This document shows positions 6,398-10,136 of a DNA stretch of 10,136 bases, in pieces. Every line of letters begins with the position of its first letter. Position 1 is the first letter of the stretch. Origin of the DNA: an uncultured Paracoccus sp. (GTDB taxonomy: Bacteria > Pseudomonadota > Alphaproteobacteria > Rhodobacterales > Rhodobacteraceae); assembly GCF_946221145.1 (NCBI RefSeq), contig NZ_CAMIOH010000110.1, forward strand, positions 1 to 10,136, in the 5' to 3' direction. The translations under genes were made by a program, and so were the position numbers. The notes under the pieces are model-generated. The model worked only from the letters and a program-made list of their open reading frames with translations, was not told the DNA's origin and ran no database searches.

Positions 6398-6426
6398 TTG
6401 ACAGCATCTGGCAAAGCGCGTGAACC
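6398..6426 (+). promoter_or_regulatory. Possible promoter of the DUF5671 gene pair
   Basis: TTGACA at 6398-6403 is a perfect -35 consensus. The -10 position 17 bases later (TGAACC) is weak, which is common in GC-rich alphaproteobacteria. Transcription would start about 20 bases before the GTG at 6451. The rest of the spacer from 6294 to 6450 shows no further gene: a short frame from the ATG at 6374 has codon use unlike coding DNA here. Confidence 0.3.
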
Positions 6427-6450
6427 TGCCGGGATAACGGGGGCGGGCAG

Positions 6451-7068
6451 GTGGCGGCGACCGATCATCTTTCGGATTTCGTGCGCGATGCGATGGCATC
6501 CGGCCATGACGCGGCGCGGATCCGGGCGGCGCTTGGGAAGGCCGGTTGGACCGCGCCCGAGATCGCGCAGGCGCTGTCGGCCTGGGATCCGGGCGGCGAC
6601 CTGCCGCCGGTGCCCCGTCCGCGGCCCTATGTCTCGGCGCGCGAGGCGATGCTGTACGCGCTGCTGATGATCGCCTTGGTCCTGGTCTGCTATCACGTCG
6701 TGGGGCTGGGCTTTCAGGTGATCGACCGGACCTTTCCCGACATGGCGGACGTGTGGCCGCGCGACAGCGGGTCGATGCGGTTTTCCATCGCCGCCATCAT
6801 CGCCTTCCTGCCGCTGTTCGTGCTGCTGGACGGGCGCATGGCGCGCCGCGACCGCGGATCCGATCCCCGACGCCGGTCGCAGGCGCGGCGCATCTTCGCC
6901 TCGATCACGGTGCTGGCCGCTGCCCTGGTGCTGCTGGGCGACGTGGTGGCTGCGGTTCATGCGTTCCTGTCGGGCGACCTGACGCCGCGCCTGGCGGCCA
7001 AGCTGGCGCTTGTCGCGCTGACCGGGCTGCTGGTCGCTGCCTGCTATCGCGAGGATCTGGATGGCTAG
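6451..7068 (+). CDS. DUF5671-type integral membrane protein
   Basis: A 205-aa protein of unknown function. Residues 5-45 form a soluble helical head (FVRDAMASGHD..IRAALGKAGW..EIAQAL) that resembles short N-terminal helical modules in DUF5671 proteins. A proline-rich linker (51-59) leads to four predicted membrane helices at about 67-91, 111-127, 149-173 and 180-198, with an Arg-rich cytoplasmic loop at 129-147. This layout fits my memory of DUF5671 proteins in Rhodobacterales; no search was possible. The start is the GTG at 6451: a stop lies at 6421-6423 in the same frame, the next ATG would cut the conserved head, and a G-rich Shine-Dalgarno lies 7-12 bases upstream. Its last eight bases overlap the next gene (ATGGCTAG), indicating translational coupling. 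The protein would be in the inner membrane. Confidence 0.75.
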   Translation: MAATDHLSDFVRDAMASGHDAARIRAALGKAGWTAPEIAQALSAWDPGGDLPPVPRPRPYVSAREAMLYALLMIALVLVCYHVVGLGFQVIDRTFPDMADVWPRDSGSMRFSIAAIIAFLPLFVLLDGRMARRDRGSDPRRRSQARRIFASITVLAAALVLLGDVVAAVHAFLSGDLTPRLAAKLALVALTGLLVAACYREDLDG

Positions 7069-7438
7069 GCGGCGGTGGGCGGTTTATGGGTTGACGGCCC
7101 TGTCCCTGGCCGTGTTGGCCGCAGGGCTGGCGGCGACCGGCGGTCCGGCGCGGGGCCGCGCCGAACAGCGAGACCGGACGCGGGACAATGACCTGACCGC
7201 GATCCGGCTGCTGCTGGACTGCAAGGCGCGGCAAGAGGGCAAAATGACGGTCGATCCGACCCCGACCGAGGCTTGCCCCATGACGCCGCGCCTGGCCGAT
7301 CCCTTTACCGGCGCACCCTATCGGATCGAGCCTGTCGCCCCGGACAGCATCCGCCTTTGCGCCGGATTCGAGCTTCCGGCCGAACCTTCCGTCCGCGGCG
7401 ATGCCGGATGCAGGGTGTGGCAGGCAGAGCTTCGCTAG
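7061..7438 (+). CDS. Small membrane-anchored protein, partner of the DUF5671 gene
   Basis: A 125-aa protein with a short basic start (MARRR), one hydrophobic segment at about 7-26 and a soluble remainder, probably periplasmic. The soluble part has a charged helix (EQRDRTRDNDLTAIRLLLDC) and then DPFTGAPYRIEP (80-91) and IRLCAGFEL (97-105). It contains four cysteines, at 54, 72, 100 and 117, which could form two disulfides outside the cytoplasm. From memory, the R-x2-DL-x-I...C and DP-x-TG-x-PY pattern is found next to or at the C-terminus of DUF5671 proteins. Its ATG sits inside the end of the preceding gene, so the two are made together. It ends four bases before the stop of convergent uvrA, with no terminator in the gap. 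The function is unknown, and the signal could be an uncleaved anchor or a cleaved leader. Confidence 0.75.
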   Translation: MARRRWAVYGLTALSLAVLAAGLAATGGPARGRAEQRDRTRDNDLTAIRLLLDCKARQEGKMTVDPTPTEACPMTPRLADPFTGAPYRIEPVAPDSIRLCAGFELPAEPSVRGDAGCRVWQAELR

Positions 7439-7442
7439 ACCG

Positions 7443-10136
7443 TCATTCCGCCGCCCGGACCCGCGCGGGTTTCAGCATCGGCGCCAGATAGCGGCCGGTA
7501 TGGCTTTCTGCCACCTTGGCCACGTCCTCGGGTGTGCCGGTGGCGATGATCCGCCCGCCGCCGTCACCGCCTTCGGGACCGATGTCGATGATCCAGTCGG
7601 CGGTCTTGATCACGTCCAGATTATGTTCGATGACCACCACCGTATTGCCCTCATCCACCAGATGATGCAGCACTTCCAGCAGTTTGCGCACGTCTTCGAA
7701 ATGCAGGCCGGTGGTGGGTTCGTCCAGGATATACAGGGTCTTGCCGGTCGATTGCCGGGCCAGTTCCTTGGCCAGCTTGACCCGCTGCGCCTCACCGCCC
7801 GACAGGGTGGTGGCCTGCTGGCCGACCTTCACATAGCCCAGACCCACCTGCATCAGCGCGTCCATCCTGGACCGGATCGAGGGCACCGCCTTGAAGAACT
7901 CCTGTCCCTCCTCGATGGTCATGTCCAGCACGTCGGCGATGGACTTGCCCTTGAACTGCACCTCGAGCGTTTCGCGGTTATAGCGTTTGCCCTTGCAGGT
8001 CTCGCAGGTGACGTAAACGTCGGGCAGGAAATGCATCTCGATCTTGATGACGCCGTCGCCCTGGCAGGCTTCGCAGCGGCCGCCCTTGACGTTGAAGCTG
8101 AACCGGCCCGGCTTATACCCGCGCGCCTTGGATTCGGGCAGGCCCGCATACCAGTCCCGGATCGGGGTATAGGCGCCGGTATAGGTGGCGGGGTTCGACC
8201 GGGGGGTGCGGCCGATGGGCCGCTGGTCGATGTCGATCACCTTGTCCAGATGCTCCAGCCCCTTGATCGTCTCGCAGGGGGCGGGGGTCTGGCGGGCGCC
8301 GTTCAGGCGCAGGCTGGCGGTCTTGAACAGCGTCTCGATGGTCAGCGTCGATTTGCCGCCGCCCGACACGCCGCTGACGCAGACGAACTTGCCCAGCGGG
8401 AAATCGGCGGTCAGGTTCTTCAGGTTGTTGCCGGTGGCCTTGACCACGGTGACCGTCTTGCCGTTGCCCTTGCGGCGGGTGCCGGGCACGGCGATTTCGC
8501 GGGCGCCCGACAGGTATTGCCCGGTCAGGCTGGCCGGATCGGCGGCGATGTCTTCGGGCGTGCCGTGGCTGACCACGGTGCCGCCATGGACGCCCGCGCC
8601 GGGGCCCATGTCGAAGACGTAATCGGCATGGCGGATCGCGTCCTCGTCATGTTCGACGACGATCACCGAGTTGCCCTGATCGCGCAGCCCCTTCAGCGTG
8701 TCCAGCAGCCGGTCGTTGTCGCGCTGATGCAGGCCGATACTGGGCTCGTCCAGCACATACAGAACGCCGGTCAGCCCCGACCCGATCTGGCTGGCCAGCC
8801 GGATCCGCTGGCTTTCGCCGCCCGACAGCGTGCCCGCCGCACGGCTGAGCGTCAGGTAATCCAGACCGACATTGACCAGAAACCCCAGCCTTTCGCGGAT
8901 TTCCTTGAGGATCGCGGTGGCGATTTCGTTCTTCTGTTTCGACAGATGGTTCGGCGCGTCCTGCACCCAGGCAAGCGCCTCTCGGATCGACAGATCCACC
9001 ACCTGACCGATATGGCTGCCCGCGATCTTGACCGCCAAAGCCTCGGGTTTCAGGCGATAGCCCGCGCAGGTGCCGCAGGGGCGGTTGTTCTGATACCGCT
9101 CGAACTCCTCTCGGACCCACTGGCTGTCGGATTCGCGCAGGCGGCGGTCCATGTTGGGGATCACGCCCTCGAACACGCGGTCGATGGTATAGACGCGGCC
9201 CGCATCGTCGAACCGGAAGGTGATTTCCTCGGCCCCCGAACCGTGCAGGAACATGCGCTGCACGTCGCCGGGCAGATCCTTCCACGCGGTTTTCTTGTCA
9301 AACCCGTAATGCTTGGCAAGCGCGTTGATCGTCTGGGTCAGATAGGCCGACTTCGACTTGGCCCAGGGCGCGATGGCGCCCTTGTCCACCGACAGCGCGG
9401 CATCGGGGACCACCAGCCGTTCGTCAAAGAACAATTCCATCCCCAGCCCGTCGCAGACCGGGCAGGCGCCATAGGGGGCGTTGAAGGAAAACAGCCGCGG
9501 CTCGATTTCCGGAATGGTGAAGCCGCTGACCGGACAGGCGAAATTCTCGCTGAAGGTTGTCCGCTCCGGCTCATCCGCCGCCGTTTCCAGGATCGCGATG
9601 CCATCGGCCAGGTCAAGCGCGGTGCGCAGCGAATCCGCCAGCCGCGTCTCCAGCCCCTCGCGCACGACGATGCGGTCCACCACCACGTCGATGTCATGGC
9701 GGAATTTCTTGTCCAGCACCGGCGCCGCGTCCAGGTCATGGAACTGGCCGTCGATCTTGACCCGCTGGAAGCCCTGCTTGCGCAGCTCGGCCAGCTCTTT
9801 CTTGTATTCGCCCTTGCGGTCGCGGACGATGGGGGCCAGCAGATAGGCGCGCGTGCCCTCGGGCATCTCCATGATCCGGTCGACCATGTCCTGAACCTGC
9901 TGCGCCTCGATCGGCAGGCCGGTGGCGGGGGAATAGGGCGTCCCCGCGCGGGCGAACAGCAACCGCAGATAGTCATAGATTTCCGTGACCGTCCCGACGG
10001 TTGACCGGGGATTCTTCGAGGTGGTCTTCTGTTCGATGCTGATCGCGGGGGACAGCCCGCTGATGTGATCCACATCGGGCTTGCCCATCATGTCCAGAAA
10101 CTGCCGGGCATAGGCCGACAGGCTTTCGACATAGCG
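7443..10136 (-). CDS. uvrA: Excinuclease ABC subunit A, N-terminus outside window
   Basis: UvrA is the ATPase that recognises bulky or helix-distorting DNA damage, as a dimer with UvrB, in nucleotide excision repair. The 897 residues present begin at RYVESLSAYARQFLD, so about 51 N-terminal residues, including the first Walker A, lie beyond the right edge. In order: KPDVDHISGLSPAISIEQ; the zinc-finger cysteines CPVC (about 224) and CGTC (about 352); ABC signature LSGGESQRIRLA (about 438) with Walker B VLYVLDEPSIGLH; second Walker A GVSGGGKSTL (about 588); the zinc finger CEAC...CETC (about 688-714); second signature LSGGEAQRVKLA (about 777) with YILDEPTTGLH; and the end at VRAAE. All ATPase and zinc motifs in view are intact. 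The ACPVSGF segment has Ser where E. coli has Cys, which I believe is normal in alphaproteobacteria. Any SOS box would be outside the window. Confidence 0.98.
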   Translation of the reverse strand, partial: RYVESLSAYARQFLDMMGKPDVDHISGLSPAISIEQKTTSKNPRSTVGTVTEIYDYLRLLFARAGTPYSPATGLPIEAQQVQDMVDRIMEMPEGTRAYLLAPIVRDRKGEYKKELAELRKQGFQRVKIDGQFHDLDAAPVLDKKFRHDIDVVVDRIVVREGLETRLADSLRTALDLADGIAILETAADEPERTTFSENFACPVSGFTIPEIEPRLFSFNAPYGACPVCDGLGMELFFDERLVVPDAALSVDKGAIAPWAKSKSAYLTQTINALAKHYGFDKKTAWKDLPGDVQRMFLHGSGAEEITFRFDDAGRVYTIDRVFEGVIPNMDRRLRESDSQWVREEFERYQNNRPCGTCAGYRLKPEALAVKIAGSHIGQVVDLSIREALAWVQDAPNHLSKQKNEIATAILKEIRERLGFLVNVGLDYLTLSRAAGTLSGGESQRIRLASQIGSGLTGVLYVLDEPSIGLHQRDNDRLLDTLKGLRDQGNSVIVVEHDEDAIRHADYVFDMGPGAGVHGGTVVSHGTPEDIAADPASLTGQYLSGAREIAVPGTRRKGNGKTVTVVKATGNNLKNLTADFPLGKFVCVSGVSGGGKSTLTIETLFKTASLRLNGARQTPAPCETIKGLEHLDKVIDIDQRPIGRTPRSNPATYTGAYTPIRDWYAGLPESKARGYKPGRFSFNVKGGRCEACQGDGVIKIEMHFLPDVYVTCETCKGKRYNRETLEVQFKGKSIADVLDMTIEEGQEFFKAVPSIRSRMDALMQVGLGYVKVGQQATTLSGGEAQRVKLAKELARQSTGKTLYILDEPTTGLHFEDVRKLLEVLHHLVDEGNTVVVIEHNLDVIKTADWIIDIGPEGGDGGGRIIATGTPEDVAKVAESHTGRYLAPMLKPARVRAAE

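Noticed and set aside
6374..6667. Possible small gene starting at an ATG with AGAGGA upstream, before the DUF5671 gene
   Set aside because: The first codons are A/T-ending, unlike real genes here, and the frame then continues as an out-of-frame shadow of the DUF5671 gene.
7458..7470. Palindrome ACCCGCGCGGGT near the end of uvrA as a terminator
   Set aside because: As a hairpin it gives only about four stem pairs and has no adequate T-run. It is explained by uvrA codons for Lys-Pro-Ala-Arg-Val.
7401..10004. An 867-codon open frame on the + strand
   Set aside because: It lies wholly opposite uvrA and only reflects the codon bias of that gene. Its sequence is His/Asp/Gln-rich low-quality protein without recognisable domains, while the minus strand carries all UvrA motifs.
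1..10136. CRISPR array, insertion sequence, prophage or integrative element
   Set aside because: No regularly spaced repeats, terminal inverted repeats flanking a transposase, integrase gene or tRNA-end duplication can be seen.

Overview
The window is GC-rich with strongly G/C-biased third codon positions. Its gene content looks like an alphaproteobacterium of the Rhodobacteraceae (Paracoccus-like). The organism assignment is an inference from protein style and codon use, not from a search. Everything recognised is chromosomal housekeeping or ordinary metabolism. I found no CRISPR array, insertion sequence, phage gene or toxin–antitoxin pair, and no convincing undescribed system.

Layout, left to right. 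(1) The 3' end of an MFS transporter gene (+) enters from the left edge. (2) About 500 bp follow with no intact gene; minus-strand coding signal there switches frames and probably marks a decayed small membrane-protein gene. (3) panC and panB form a minus-strand operon for the first committed steps of pantothenate synthesis. A TATAAT-type -10 box sits upstream of panC. (4) Divergent to panC is a large FAD/folate-type demethylating dehydrogenase (+, dimethylglycine/sarcosine dehydrogenase family, 830 aa). It removes N-methyl groups and probably passes the one-carbon unit to tetrahydrofolate, the same C1 pool that supplies methylene-THF to PanB. (5) Convergent to it is a TetR-family repressor (-) with a near-palindromic candidate operator at its own promoter. 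A 30-bp near-perfect palindrome covers the junction of the two converging genes and contains the repressor's stop codon.

(6) A roughly 320-bp intergenic region (5899-6218) is the most structured non-coding part. It holds the candidate TetR operator, two stem-loops each followed by a T-run on the + strand, a perfect AT-rich 10-bp inverted repeat, and an intrinsic terminator with a UUCG loop that ends the neighbouring tRNA transcript. (7) A tRNA-Gly(GCC) gene lies on the minus strand. (8) Two overlapping + strand genes follow: a four-helix membrane protein of the DUF5671 type and a small membrane-anchored protein. They look like two parts of one functional unit. (9) uvrA (-), the damage-recognition ATPase of nucleotide excision repair, runs off the right edge and lacks about 50 N-terminal residues.

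Points worth checking are the structured spacer with its possible small RNA, the palindrome across the convergent stop codons, the split DUF5671 pair, and the decayed gene next to panB.
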